64,000 nucleotides of DNA from Gymnopus androsaceus JB14 (lineage: Eukaryota; Basidiomycota; Agaricomycetes; Agaricales; Omphalotaceae). The position numbers and the translations under genes were made by a program. Below are positions 33,822 through 45,836 of the stretch, piece after piece. The stretch covers positions 1 to 64,000 of the forward strand of contig ML769425.1 of the NCBI GenBank assembly GCA_009733575.1. The letters run 5' to 3'. The notes beneath the pieces are model-generated. The model had not been told where the DNA came from. It ran no database searches and was given only the letters and a program-made list of their open reading frames with translations. The stretch's first letter is position 1. Each line of letters begins with the position of its first letter.

Positions 33822-35311
33822 CTACATTGAATTACCTTGTGAATTTTTGGGTTTTGGAGTCTCATAGCTGTCCATACCATCCGAAGGACTAGTGTTTAAA
33901 TCAGAAATGGAAGAACCTAGCTGCTCATCTTTTCTTTCTGGTTCAGGCTCTTGAACACGAGCGCTGGTAGATACAAGACCGGTATCGGTCAAGCGAATGC
34001 CGGATGTTACCAGATCTGATACTCGCCGCATGCGAATGTCCCCGTTAGTTTGAAAGCTTGGGTAATGGGTATATGGTTTACTATCAATGTCTCCGTCGCG
34101 TTTTCCCATTATTCGGTATAAAAAGGATGTCAGTACACCCAGATTGGCGACGGTAAGCGCGATCCCCACCTAAAATCGTTAAAAAATGGATATTTATGTC
34201 AGGATTCAAAAAGAAAATGCACACCTCTACTTCGCCAGTGATGCCTACAATGAAATGGTTATAGGGAGAGTCCACTGGCATGAGAAATACGGCATGTACA
34301 ACCGAGGCCGTGCTAGTAAGCAAGCTGGCTCCGAAGATGATAATGAGCATTCTATAGAAGCAAATCATGTGTAGCATTAGTTCACCTATCCAAGCATATC
34401 GATTTATTTGATCACCTCCGCTTTTCCTTTGAAAGATTGACGTGTCCTAGTAAACGAATAGGTATAGCGACAAGTGTGATGTCTGCTACAAGATCGGCTG
34501 AATAGATTATATCCGTTACTATATCGTATTCACTTGGGAAGAAAAACCTACTAGTGAGTTCACCTATACCAATATTCGGACCCAACATGCACCGAGGATT
34601 TTGCATATTATACCAAGATCGGTCTGAAGCACATGTATATATCTTCGGTGCGAGGATACCCAGACATGCAAGAGAGAAAGAGACAGCAGCCCATTCGGAT
34701 ATTCTTCGTAGGGTGAAAAATGGTGGAATAAGACGGATTATGGAAAACATCAGACTTATTCGGGCACACCTAAATTCGAAATTGTGTAAGCTGTAATGAA
34801 CATGTTATTGACAAGAAGAACTCACCAAACCGCTACAGTAAACGAGATCAGAATGAGCCTAAAGATAATTAATGCATACTAAGCAAACTTTATAATCCGT
34901 CAGAATCTTACCAGTAATTCACGATCTGGATATGAGGGGAAATGGATATGATTGGATCCGAACCTGATAATCACACATTATTGGATCTCGAAGTTACATG
35001 GGACCCATGTGAGACATACCTTCTAACAACAACAAAATATCCAGTAATATTGAGAGTAACATCGTCAGAACGGCCCCTGAAGCTTGATAAGAGATGTGCT
35101 TCATGAGATTCGAGGTAGCACTCACAGCCATCATCCCACCACAGACGCTGCTTGCGATATCGAACCCACATTCTCGCTATGGTGGATAATTGCGCAACTC
35201 CAAAAAATGTAATGCAAAACACTGGCGAAGAAAAGAAACTTGTGTGAAAAACGTCACAGCCTAAGTATGTAGAACCTCACCCCAATTTGTAGTTGTACTG
35301 GGCGACCACAT
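33822..35311 (-). CDS. Fungal rhodopsin-like integral membrane protein, copy 2
   Basis: Same exon pattern as copy 1: exon 1 MWSPSTTTNW, a GT-AG intron of about 60 bp, then an exon with FFGVAQLSTIARMWVRYRK and QRLWWDDGC. The middle exons encode the ISEWAAVSFSLACLGILAP and SADLVADITLVAIPIRLLG helices. The last exon encodes MGIALTVANLGVL and a polar tail ending at 33822-33824. Compared with copy 1 the tail lacks a few residues (the MGLG stretch). Copy 2 is compact and uninterrupted, so it is the better candidate for a working gene. Role inferred only from family: seven-helix receptor-like membrane protein. Confidence 0.7.
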
Positions 35312-36815
35312 AATTTTGTTACAGGAAGCGGAACACCGAGGAGCTTTCCGGCGATTTGAGAGCTGGAATTAGGGAAGAAGGAAGGAGCGAATGAAGTCTG
35401 TACTGCAGCTTTTAAGTATTGCATATGATACTTACCTTATGGCATTCCAGTTGTCTGCTGGGCAGGGTAGCATTCTTCCGATTTTAAGGTTCTCGTACAC
35501 TCAGGATCAGCGAGTTGTCTTCCCCTGGCCAATACTCGAGCTACGACCTAATCAATCGAGATATCTGACACCCACCTTGCACCCTCTTTCGCCTGAGCCA
35601 CCTTTATTAATATCCGCTCTGGAGACAAGGTCCAGTAGAGATTCTATATAGCACCCGGTTCGACTCGATCTTGATCTATGCATTTAAAGTAACTCCGCCG
35701 ACCCATTGGGCGAGATACTTGAGAGGTGGTATTACTGAACTGATTGATGCTCAGCTGCGATGCTGTCAGAGTAGAGTTCAAAGTCCGTTTCCCGTTTCTC
35801 CTTTTGTCTGAATTTATTGTTTGTAGTATTGTACAGTGTGAAAGGCGGTCGAGTAAGGTAATCGCAGACTTAAAACTGATGAGCTGGCCAGCATCTAACA
35901 TCCAATTTCAGTAGCGTTCTGCCATTGGCATTTTGTAGCCAATAAAAGTGGGAAATTTGAAGTGGCGTTGAGGAGTTTGAAACGCTGTGTAGACAGGAAG
36001 CTGTTCCCAATTGAAGTTAGTCTACCAGATAGATTCCAGTGTCTTAGCAAATCTTGACATTAATACGGGGTCGACGTAAGGAGCAAGACAACGACGGTCG
36101 CCGTCAGGTTGCTTTACCCTGAGCGCCGCCACCGATTTCTTTCGACTTTTGGTAGGCTGCTTTCCTGGCTAAAGTGTCTCACAAAGGAGTGAAGACGATC
36201 AAGTAAAATGTGCGATAGTCACGGTACAGTACTTGGTGACATCATGAATTCGACACTGTGATTGAAACCACGGGGATGTGCCATGGCCAAACTTCTTGAA
36301 TGTTTGGAGGAAGAGGAGAGATTTTGGCATAATTTGCAGCACAGTCGGAAGGGATCATGATCCAGTTTGAGCGTTGAAGAGACGTACCATGATGATTTCC
36401 AGTGTGTTAGGGCCATCGGGCCTTCGAGTCCGAGCAGTGGATGATAGAGTGATACCAATGTAGTCCATTGGATAGCCTGCGCCACAATATGGGTCGGATA
36501 TAGATGATGCGCTAGGTTATAGGCATCCGTTCAGGAGATGATTTGCACTGTTGTACAGTTTGGCACACATCCGAGATAGATTGATAAAGGATTAAAAGAG
36601 TCTTTGATGCGCAGCGAAGTATTTAATATTTATTGATATAAATCTGTTGGGATGAGTAGATGGCACCTCAGTGCGGCGTATTCGTGAATCCAGGAATGGC
36701 TGAGCAAGGGAGAGTACTGTAGGGGTTACTCGAGAAACGTGATCAGGTTACTCATCCCTCATGTGACATCTACGCGTACCTCGCTTAGTTTTTTTTTGTC
36801 TTTTCTCCTCATTCC
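35312..36815. other. Flank of duplication copy 2 and upstream region of the USP14-like gene
   Basis: 35312-36500 is the upstream flank shared with copy 1. A frame of 88 codons at 36219-36485 (-) is not preserved in copy 1. A T-rich, CT-rich stretch at 36788-36812 lies directly before the USP14-like start codon, as is common for fungal core promoters. Confidence 0.4.
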
Positions 36816-39339
36816 ATGGCTCCCATCTCAGTAAACATCAAGCATGCAGGGAAAACGCATAGCGTTCAGCTAGACACCGATCTTCCTCCAGCGGCATTCA
36901 AAGAATCTATTTACAATGTAACGGGTATACCAGTTGACAGAATGAAGGTTATGGTCAAGGGTGGTGTCCTAAAGGTGATTGCGCTCAATTACCATTAAAA
37001 ACTCGATTATCTTACCCTTTTCTAGGATGATTCCAATTGGGCAAAGATCGGGCCAAAAGCTGTATGTGAACTGCAAGACGTAGACTCGGAATAATCTCAA
37101 TTGTATATCTATGTAGGGCCAAACGTTCATGGTTATCGGAACAGCAGGAGAGCTGCCTAAAGCCCCAGCAAAGCCTATTGTGTTCTTGGAAGGTCAATCA
37201 AGCAAAAATTCTACCAAATCGGATTCATCGTATTTATTGCTACATTTTTTAAATCTTTGTAGACATGGACGACGAAGATCTTGCGGCTGCTGTGAGTCTT
37301 GCAATGTTTATCTGTCGTTTATATCTGATTTTGTCCTCCGTAGCTGGCAAAACCTGTTGGATTGGTCAAGTACGTTGGTTCAGTGGATATGATGACGCGT
37401 CGCGGAATCTAATTGCCACATCCATCCAATCTAGTCTGGGCAACACATGCTACATGAACTCTACCGTTCAAGCTCTCCGTGCTATCCCTGAACTCCAAGT
37501 CGCGTTGGGAGTGTGAGTTGATCGTTAGCCGTTCAACACTGATACTCACGGAGACACTTTGCACAACAGGCCATCGCCAAATGCTTCTGGTTCCACAACT
37601 CTAGCCTCTGGAGCTTTTGACGGTCCACTCCCAAAACCCCTGCGTGATCTCTATGCCAATATGTCCCGCACCTCAGATTCGGTGAATCCGATGAGCTTTC
37701 TGACTGTGTTGCGTCAGGTAGGATAATACATTATATATCGAAAAGCTGTATTCCTAACTATTCTCCATTCGTAGGTGAACCCCCAATTCGCTGAACGTGA
37801 TCGCAGTGGCAAAGGCGCGATGATGGGTATGGGTGGAGGGTACTCTCAGCAAGGTGTGTAATGTACGTTTTGTGATTACGCTAACCTACTAACCTTTACC
37901 TAGACGCGGAAGAATGCTATTCCCAAGTCCTCAATTCTATTCGTGAGGTTGAGATCCCAGATGCTCTGATTCATCCAAGTCGTGATCGCTAGTAATGGCG
38001 GCCAGCGAAAAAAGTTCATCGAGCAGTATATGATGGGCGAGATTAGGAGAGAGTGAGTCTCATGAATTGTTTCTGGATGGATTAACTGACAGGTGGGCTT
38101 ATCATCTAGGTTGTCTTCCGCTGAAGCACCAAACGAACCTCCGACCGTCAGCAATGAGAAAATCATGAAGATCGAATGTAACATCAACGCGCAGACGAAC
38201 TACATGCACAGCGGAATCATGGCCGTAAGTGGTTTTCTACCTTCTCGATGGAGTCTAACATGATGTTCGCTCCGTATTAGGCCCTTACTAGTGTGATCTC
38301 GAAACAGTCGCCCACTCTCGGACGTGAAGCAGAATACACTCAATCCTCCCGCATCACACGTCTTCCGAGCTACCTCAATGTTCATATGGTGAGGTTTGCG
38401 TGGAAGTCGGATGTTCAAAAGAAGGCAAAGATTATGGTACGTGTGCCACTCCCATTCTTCACGGACGCTACGTGACTAACTGTCTACGATAGCGCAAAGT
38501 CAAATTCCCAACTACATATGACGCTGTAGATCTTACCAGCCCGGAACTAAAGGAAAAGCTTATACCTGCCTCCAGAAGACTGCAGGAGATTGAGAAAGAG
38601 CGTGCGGAGAGGAGAAAGGTCCGGAAACGCACAAAGAATGCTAGTGCCACCCCTGCCGCAGGCATGTCGTCTTCGGCTGCCGAACCTGTAGATGCTCCAG
38701 CCGCTGCTGAAAGCTCCACTGGACCTTCTGCTGAGGGTGAGAGTGAACCTCTCAAAGGCGGCGCGTTGGAAGATGAGGACATCTATAGGGAGAGGGAAAA
38801 GAAAGAGTTGGAGGCGCTTGTCCATCCAGACTTGAGAGCGGATGTGGGTGCGTCGACGACGGGGTTGTATGAGTTGGTCGGTGAGTCGAATTTACTTTAT
38901 TCTTCATGTTTTAGTTCGCGAACTGCGTGCTAACAAACCCATCCTTCTCTTTCGCCTAGCCATCATCACACACAAAGGTGCTGCTGCCGACTCGGGTCAC
39001 TACATGGCTTTCGTCAAGAAGAGCGTGTTCCATGGGCCTCCGCCAACATTGTACACTGGTCCCGCAGCTTCCTCAGCATCGACGACTAACCCCGACAGCG
39101 CTCCTACGGAGACGGACCCGGATGCTATGGACACCGATGACGCTCCTGTTGCTTCAACATCAGAAGACAAAGGCAAAGGGAAACAAGTCGACGCGTACGC
39201 ATACGAAGACGACGAGGATTGGTACAAGTTTGATGATGACAAGGTTTCGGTGTTCCCGAAGGAGAAGCTGGGTACGTTGGATGGCGGAGGGGAGGATTCG
39301 TCAGCGTATGTGTTGTTGTATAAGAGTAAGGAGATGTAA
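36816..39339 (+). CDS. Ubiquitin carboxyl-terminal hydrolase, USP14/Ubp6-like
   Basis: Proteasome-associated deubiquitinase that trims ubiquitin from substrates. The N-terminal exons encode a ubiquitin-like domain (SVNIKHAGKTHSVQL, then MKVMVKGGVLK), which docks on the proteasome in this family. The catalytic Cys box LGNTCYMNSTVQAL is created by splicing a 69 bp intron (37368-37436, approximately). The QQD-EEC segment is at about 37900, FIEQYMMGEIRRE at about 38020, SRITRLPSYLNVHMVRF at about 38350, the His box DSGHYMAFVKK at about 38993, and YVLLYKSKEM at the C-terminus. An acidic, Ala/Ser-rich insert lies between the two boxes (38640-38790). One frame change is needed at about 37985, between the segments VEIPDALIHPS and VVIASNGG, without an obvious intron. 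It may be a sequencing error or a disabling indel. Start chosen at the first Met before the ubiquitin-like fold. Confidence 0.85.
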
Positions 39340-39724
39340 GAGTGCTGGGAAGATCTTGTATGTAGGAAATGCCCACGTTCTGCTAGTACTGTCGGATTCG
39401 ATTAGACAAATAAATGCTTCACCGTAAAAGATATTGTCAGCCTTGGTACTTGCTTGATACTATTAGGACTATTAGGCCTGTAAGAGATCGACGAAAGTAA
39501 GAATAACGAGGTTCAAGTTTCTTTTCGTCAACGTCTTAGAGGGATTGGTTATCAAGCATAGACTATGATACTATTGGTATTGCTAATGACATCTTCGAAG
39601 AAAGTTGTATCAAAATTCAACATATGGAAACACAACGCTAAAAAGAAAAACGAATAGTCACTCGCATGTGATCAATCATCACGACAGTGACCAGCCTCCG
39701 TTTACTTACTCTCGAGTCTTTTCC
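39340..39724. other. Intergenic region between the USP14-like gene and the first F-box-like gene
   Basis: No RNA gene or repeat is seen. The open frame 39605-39724 is in frame with the downstream gene, so a further-upstream start is formally possible. Confidence 0.35.
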
Positions 39725-41502
39725 ATGGAGGGGTGCTCTACGGCCACCGGCTTCCTGCATCTTTCTGACGATGTAATCGAGGAGATTCTCAAATATTCCA
39801 CGTCGAACTCGATGCTTCTGTCAACTATTCTAGTTGCAAAATCGATCTATCTTATCTTCCAGACGCACCCAAGATCGATACTGCACTCATTATACTTCTA
39901 CGTTCTTGGCCCAACCTTTCCCCAGGCACTCGAGCTCTATAATTACCGTGCTTTCTCGGAAAAGAAAGGTGGTGCAATTGCGCAAGTGGCACCGGAAATA
40001 GATATTATCCTGACGGCACGCGAAAGGAAATCCATAGAACTCATGGAACGCCGAGTGACAAGGTTGGAAAATATTTTTAGTTTCAGGTGAGTAGCGACTG
40101 CTTGTTTTGCGCCAAAACTCATTTGCAGCTCATAATCTGTTACTTAGGCACATTGACCGCACCTCTGTCTTCCGCCGACTTCAACGCCAGGAATCAACGC
40201 GATTTCGTCGCGCTGTATATCGCATAATGTTTTACAATTGCGACTTCCCTGTGAACAAATATCCCTTTGTTGAAGAGGTCGACCGAGATCCACAGAAGGA
40301 GATTCATGAGCTTCGCGAGGAACGTTTGAAAAGAAGGGCATTCTTCTCCAATTTCTCTACACAGGAGTTACTTGAGATTTATACTATATCTGTCTTCCTG
40401 GAAAATCTGGCACACTCCAGCTTCAAAGACTTATATGATGGTCGGGCGCTCGACGGTAGGTGTCTGCACTCGATACTAGCTGACGCTGGAACTGATGCTG
40501 GAAAATTGACAGATATTACTTCTCTTGCTCTCGCTGCTGGCCCCGAGACGATTTTACGCTGTCATCGGTCTCAAAGCGATGACCCAATTTACGATGTAAT
40601 CGAAGAGCTTGTTGACAAGCTAGAATATCACCCGCTCTTGAAAGATTACCTTTCTTACCCACTTCTAAAAGTTCTTGACGAACGCGAAGTAGGGCCGCCG
40701 GCTCAAGGCCTCACTTTCTGGCACTCTATCTCAACTCGCGTGACTGGAAACAATGAACTGTGTAAATACCTTTCGACTTGAGCTCTACAGCCCTGTTACA
40801 TTCTAATCCGCCGCCAGGTCACCGGTGCAATCAGGAACTGGGCTTTCTTACATGGACGCGAAAGAGTGAGTTTTGTATACTCCATGACCCTAGTTAGTAC
40901 TAACTATCTTTCAGCCTGGACTCCCCTTTCTACAATATATGGTCCCCGGTCTCGAAGATATTCTGCGAAATCTCTTCATGATTTTTTCCCAAGAAGTCTT
41001 TGGGAAAATAAAGTTGAATCGGTATTTCTACGCAAAACGCTTGAAGCGCATCCGGACAACGATTATCTGACAAAAATCATGGATGACATTTACGACTGTA
41101 ACCTTAAACAGGAAAATTATGCCAGCTGGAGTAGAGATGAGTTCCTCTGCAACGACTGTTTTGACAGGTTCTTAGGAGAACATCTCTGGATCTGGCTTCG
41201 CTATGTCAAAGCTTCCAGTATGATAGTTCGCTCCGGTCTTACTTTCTCTCATTGATCATATCGTAGCTGGGGAACTCAATGAAGACTGCCCGTACGTTTG
41301 CCTGCATTTTCACGTCGGAACCTCTGCCTTACCGTGACATTAGTCGAGGCTATGATTGTGAAATTCCCATTGAAAAGCATCGAGAACAGTTCAATGTGAG
41401 TTTACCATGCATCCAGAGAAAAAGGATCTCTCAATAATGTTTACGATCCAGCATTTATGTGAACGCCAGTCAGGCCTAGGAGCAGTCTCACAGGAGGTAT
41501 GA
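39725..41502 (+). CDS. F-box-like protein, paralogue A
   Basis: The N-terminus FLHLSDDVIEEILKY with STILVAKSIYLIF resembles an F-box (substrate-adaptor motif of SCF ubiquitin ligases). The body has no recognised repeats: HIDRTSVFRRLQRQESTRF, then YRIMFYNCDFPVNKYPF, then LAAGPETIL. The C-terminal exons encode DDIYDCNLKQENYASWSRDE, CNDCFDRFLGEHLWIWLRY and, after introns, a Cys/His-containing tail (GYDCEI...H...HLCE). About seven exons with small introns. The exon just after 40920 needs care, because the frame is not clean in the middle (SKIFCEISS followed by a stop in the straight reading). The start is the Met shared with paralogue B (MEG.../MEI...). Function beyond F-box-like is unknown. Confidence 0.6.
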
Positions 41503-42461
41503 TACGAAGGGCAGGCAGAAGAAACTGGTTTTGCTATCGATGAGCTCAGTTCCCAATCTCGTGTTTTTTTTTCGCTGTATCCTTGGGCTTTCACAAAATT
41601 TCGCGCTCAATGTATTTATTGAGACGAAAGAATTCTCGCGCTTGGCTACCCAACTGGCCTTTGTCTTTGGTAAATAAAGAAAATTAAAATAGACAAAGAT
41701 GCGTAAATTATAAAAAGCACTAGTACTTTGGGTAGGTTCGTGAACCTATACTTTGGGTTGCAGTAACTTCGAACCACTGGCAAGGGAAGTCATGGACTTC
41801 AGGCCAGCCTATTTCGATCGGACTAGTAGAGAGCGTATCTCCATCGGGCCAACCACAAGGTCTTCGCTCGCACTGGGCCAAGCAATGTTACAACATATAA
41901 ATTCCACTCAAAGGAATGCATTATGCACAGGTGCTTGTGGCACCCCGGCGTACGCATCTTGCAATCCCATAAGAGTTGGAATTGGGATTGGGAAGGTGGG
42001 GAACCGTCATAATTCGTTGGGTCGAAACCTACCTTCTCCTTCAATTGGTTCACATTATAGACTTTTTAGGAGTCTTTACCGTTTTGCCGAATGCGTGGTT
42101 GGGGCCGTAGCTTAAGTTTCACTGCCATCAAGGTGGCTGCAATGAATCAAAGTCGGGAGATTACTAATGTCGCAACTCCAATGAAACATTGGCATTGTCC
42201 AACTTCTCTAAGGGCATCAAGTATATGGCAGATGGTTTATGTTGATTTATGTTGCAACTCCAATGAAACTTCGGTCAGAAGATCAAGCAGAATCAGCATT
42301 GGTCAACTTCTCCAGGGGCATTGTATGGCAGATGATTAATTACACGAAGATGTAAGCAGAGAGCTTCAAAGCTCGTGAGCAAATACTTATGTATCACTCA
42401 GCGGGGAATCTGGGCCTTTTTAAGCTGAGGAAATTAGACCGTCCCCTCCCTCATTCTCATC
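41503..42461. other. No gene seen
   Basis: The 120-codon frame at 41753-42115 and its opposite-strand partner have no domain. A direct repeat of the phrase GTCGCAACTCCAATGAAAC/GTTGCAACTCCAATGAAAC occurs at about 42169 and 42252, about 80 bp apart. Confidence 0.4.
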
Positions 42462-43801
42462 ATGACTCCGGTAGGGGCACAGCAGATTGCGTTGGCAGGA
42501 TCGGAAATATTTCAAAATATTTGTGTATTAATATTCATGTCTGCACTCACCGGTAAAGTACGCTCCCAGTGCATCAGGCAGTGAGTTCTGAATTCTTTTT
42601 ACAGGGGTTTACTTCCTGGCTTTTACGATCAGTATGCACATTCTACTGTGGGTGCTATATCTGATTTCCAGGTTGATTTGAGCGAGATCCATTCTAATTT
42701 CTAATTTATGCAATAGAAAAAGGGAAAACAATGGGAGGGCACAGAATGCTCTAATCGCAGTCCTTCTGGTCGTGTTCTTCATGATAGTTCTTGACACTTG
42801 CCAAATAAACATAGTGAACTTGGTCCTAGTCAAGTTTAGGTTGGTTGTATCACTGCCAAGTGGTCTCGTGGCACAACAAATGGCTGCCAACTCGAAATCG
42901 CTCTTCATTGTGGCTAGTATTTTGCAATATTGGAGTGAAAATCTTATTGTGCGTAATACATACCAACATTGTACTGCTGAGCACAAAAGTGACCACTTAC
43001 CTCAACTTGCAATATGTAGTTTTTAATTGCGGATACAACTATTATTTGGAGAGCATGGGCAATCTGGAGCGAAAACAGAATTGTTAAAGCGACTTTACTG
43101 ACTCTCTTTCTGTTTGACATAGGTATGTATGGTCTCTCTTCTTACTATAAAGTATCTTCATCGACACAATGAACTAGGTGTCAATGTTAGTGGTGTCATT
43201 GTTAACACTCTAAAAAGTATCAATCAAACTGGATCTCGATTCAATGCTGAAACCCTGGTTTGGCTTGGGATTGTGGTTAACTTGGTTATAAATATTCTGG
43301 CAACATCTTTGATAGCCTATCGAGCATGGTAGGCGCAGGCAATTTATATTCTTTGACCATGCCTGAAAAATTCTCCAGGGTACATCACAAGTCAGTCCGA
43401 ATAGCTACAAGCAATGCTCGAAAAACACAGGTAGTAACCATTCTTCTACTGTGTATTGAGTCTGGCACAATTTTTGGCATTATCCAGGTATGTTTCCCCA
43501 CTCATTTAAAGTGTAAAGATAGCCATATTAACTTGTTTAAAAAGGTATTGAATCTTGTCTTTCAAGGGCTAGATGTGCCCTCAGTCTTACATTCCCCAAT
43601 TCATGATACTAGCCGCCTCATTGAAGTTCTTTATACATTTAGCGCTGTACGTATGAGCTACATACTTTCTGCTTTGTGGCTGACTCTATCATGTTCTAGG
43701 CCATCAATCCAATTGCTTGTCTTCTTCTTGTGCACACTGCCAAAACCCATGAGCAGACTTTTCAACAGGATTTTGAAACGGTACTCAGTGCCCATGGGTG
43801 A
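42462..43801 (+). CDS. Seven-helix basidiomycete membrane protein of unknown function
   Basis: The spliced exons give a protein of about 320 residues with about seven hydrophobic segments: IFQNICVLIFMSALTG, FLAFTISMHILL, NALIAVLLVVFFMIVLDT, FLIADTTIIWRAWAIWSEN, LVWLGIVVNLVINILATSL, TQVVTILLLCIESGTIFGI and AAINPIACLLLVHTA. The order, the D-T-IIWRAWAIW motif and the IAYRAW/H-S-R loop are those of a large Agaricomycete 7-TM family annotated mostly as DUF or hypothetical. One intron appears to use GC-AG (donor about 42956, acceptor 43019). The stop is the TGA at 43799-43801. No ligand or role can be assigned. Confidence 0.6.
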
Positions 43802-44129
43802 ACAACACTTCCATGCCACTGCCTAAAAAATCTCTAGCCATATGTTGTGAGTGTTGAGACTTTGGATGTTGAATTATTATACCCCATGGCCATTCTACGT
43901 ACAAACACGGACACAAGCAGATACAATGGACCTGTTTCACTTAGATAGATTTCCGCTTTGCTACCTTAGAAATACTTTACCCAAAACCCCTATTATATTC
44001 AGTACTTATACACATAGTTACAATCACTGCACCTCAGACCATTACTTGCAACTGGTACTGAGGTGAGCTTCTTTATTTCTACTTTACGATTCTCTTACTT
44101 ACATATATTGTATCAAGTAACAGATCGTG

Positions 44130-44420
44130 CCCAGTACAACCATTTCATGCTCCCATGGAAAAATCCACGGCTGCATTTTCCTGACAATGTAATCAAAGAT
44201 TCGTTCCTCGTACTCGACCATTTTGTCAACTATCCTTGTTGCAAAATGGATTTTTCGGGTTTATCAGATGCACCCCGGGTTCTTATACTATCATGTCCTA
44301 ACCTTTCCTTAAGCACTCAATCAAACTCTATCGTTGCTTGAACAGATGGGTGATGGTATGCTGTTTCCTAATATCTTTCACAATCCACATGGAAGATTTG
44401 GCTTTGGAATTTATATGCAG
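44130..44420 (+). pseudogene. Fragment of the F-box-like family, paralogue C
   Basis: Starts like paralogue B (CATGCTCCCATGGAAA context) and retains STILVAKWIFRVYQMH and LEQMGDGMLFPN pieces. Internal stops and deletions remove the F-box itself, and the copy ends abruptly near 44420. It lies 1.7 kb upstream of paralogue B, so it is probably a tandem duplicate in decay. Confidence 0.65.
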
Positions 44421-44472
44421 ATTGCTTGAGCTTGAAGGATACTAACCATATAACTTTTATGCAAACTGGTAT

Positions 44473-45716
44473 CTAGATATTGTGTTTACATATGGGGCAA
44501 ATGAAAAACATATCTTTTGCCACTTCATCCATGAAAATCGCTGCTGCTGCAACCTCCTTCCTGTCCAAGTCATTTTTGAGCACATCATAGGTTCCTCCAA
44601 TCAACCAGTTTCTGGCTACTTTCTTGCCATAGTCATTATTCAACTTTTCCCATATATCATTGTATTCCCTTGCATTCAACCAACCTCCTCCCCTCAGCAC
44701 TGGCAGATCCTGTAAACGTTCCAGGAGGGTGATAGCATCTGAGCACTTGCCTTGACATGTGGTTGTTTTGTTTGTGTCAATGTCAACCCATTCCTTGCAA
44801 CTCTGACACAAGACTTGGCGTGAGCTCCATGGATTGTATGAAGAACAAGAAGCATTGGTTCCTGTGTATTGGATGTAAGAATGGCCCCAGGTTTGGGGAA
44901 TCTTCAGTTCTGCTCTTGTAAAAAAGCTTTTGAAAGGAACCCAAGGCTGATCACCAAGTTTACCAAAGTCAATAGGAATGACATTGATGCAGCCTACTAA
45001 AGGCAGTGAGCTTGAAAGGTAACAAAGAACTTGTTGGTTTACCAATGATATCTATAATCCTCATCACCGTGGTGTGGTTGGAACGAAATAGCTCCCGAGG
45101 GGCGGAAACTGCACAGAGAGCAGCCCGCTTTGATTGAGGAAAGTGAACTCTAGTTGCAAGTTTCATTTAAAAAGATAACAGATAAAATGCGCTGCAACAC
45201 CTACGTGCCATCAATCTCCCTTGCTCTGAGAATCCATGCAACATTGGCCAGTGAGCCATATTGCGGCGTGTGCTTGATTTTTAGTAGACAGCCAACCCAA
45301 CCTTGGTTGATGCGCTCAGCATGAGAGAGTGCACCCAGAGGCTCCATTTCATCGCTACAGAACATCACGCTGAACCAAGGTCAAGATAAGATAAGTATTA
45401 TATGTATATAAACACGAAAAGTACAGTGACATACGTATCGTTTGGTTTTAGTTCCAGTTCAACCTCAGTCCCATGCGGAGCATACTTGACCGAAGGCAAA
45501 ACCTCTCTGCTTTCATTGTAGGCAGCCTCAAGAAGCTCCCAGACGGGAGTAGGAGGGGCCCATCGAATCGGTGCCTGTTCATCTTCAGGGGATGTCGACG
45601 ATGATGCTTGGTTGGCAAAGTTCTAAGGGGGGATATTGATAACAAGAGAACAATACATTGAAAACTCTACTTACTGTAGTTTGTATGCCCTCAATATTTG
45701 CGCTGGAATGTTAGAA
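44473..45716 (-). CDS. Unrecognised multi-exon protein with Cys pairs
   Basis: At least five exons on the minus strand. The upstream exons encode ANIEGIQTT, then a Pro/Ser-rich stretch leading into IRWAPPTPVWELLEAAYNES, then INQGWVGCLLKIKHT with YGSLANVA. The next exon encodes VHFPQSKRAALCAVSAPREL and SNHTTVMRIIDIIG, joined by an intron (44995-45043) to the last exon: CINVIPIDFGKLGDQPWVPF, GHSYIQYTG, CQSC, CQGKC, VARNWLIGGTYDVL and a terminal CPICKHN. The cysteine pairs may bind zinc. No family is recognised. The start codon is not clear, so the 5' end is approximate. The divergent gene next to it is F-box-like paralogue B. Confidence 0.5.
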
Positions 45717-45836
45717 TGTTTAGATTGATTGTTCTCATGGAAGGTGGTAAGCCTAGGGAAGCGTTGTCGAATAAAATAACGCACATGTGCATCGTGACAG
45801 ATCGTGACCATTACTATGACAAACTGTCATGCTCCC

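Larger units (their letters stand above)
22970..36500. repeat. Tandem direct segmental duplication carrying the rhodopsin-like gene
   Basis: Copy 1 spans about 22970-29378 and copy 2 spans 33270-36500, same orientation. Copy 1 is expanded by the palindrome, the gap and the copia element (25121-28510). The DDE transposon lies between the copies. Confidence 0.75.
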
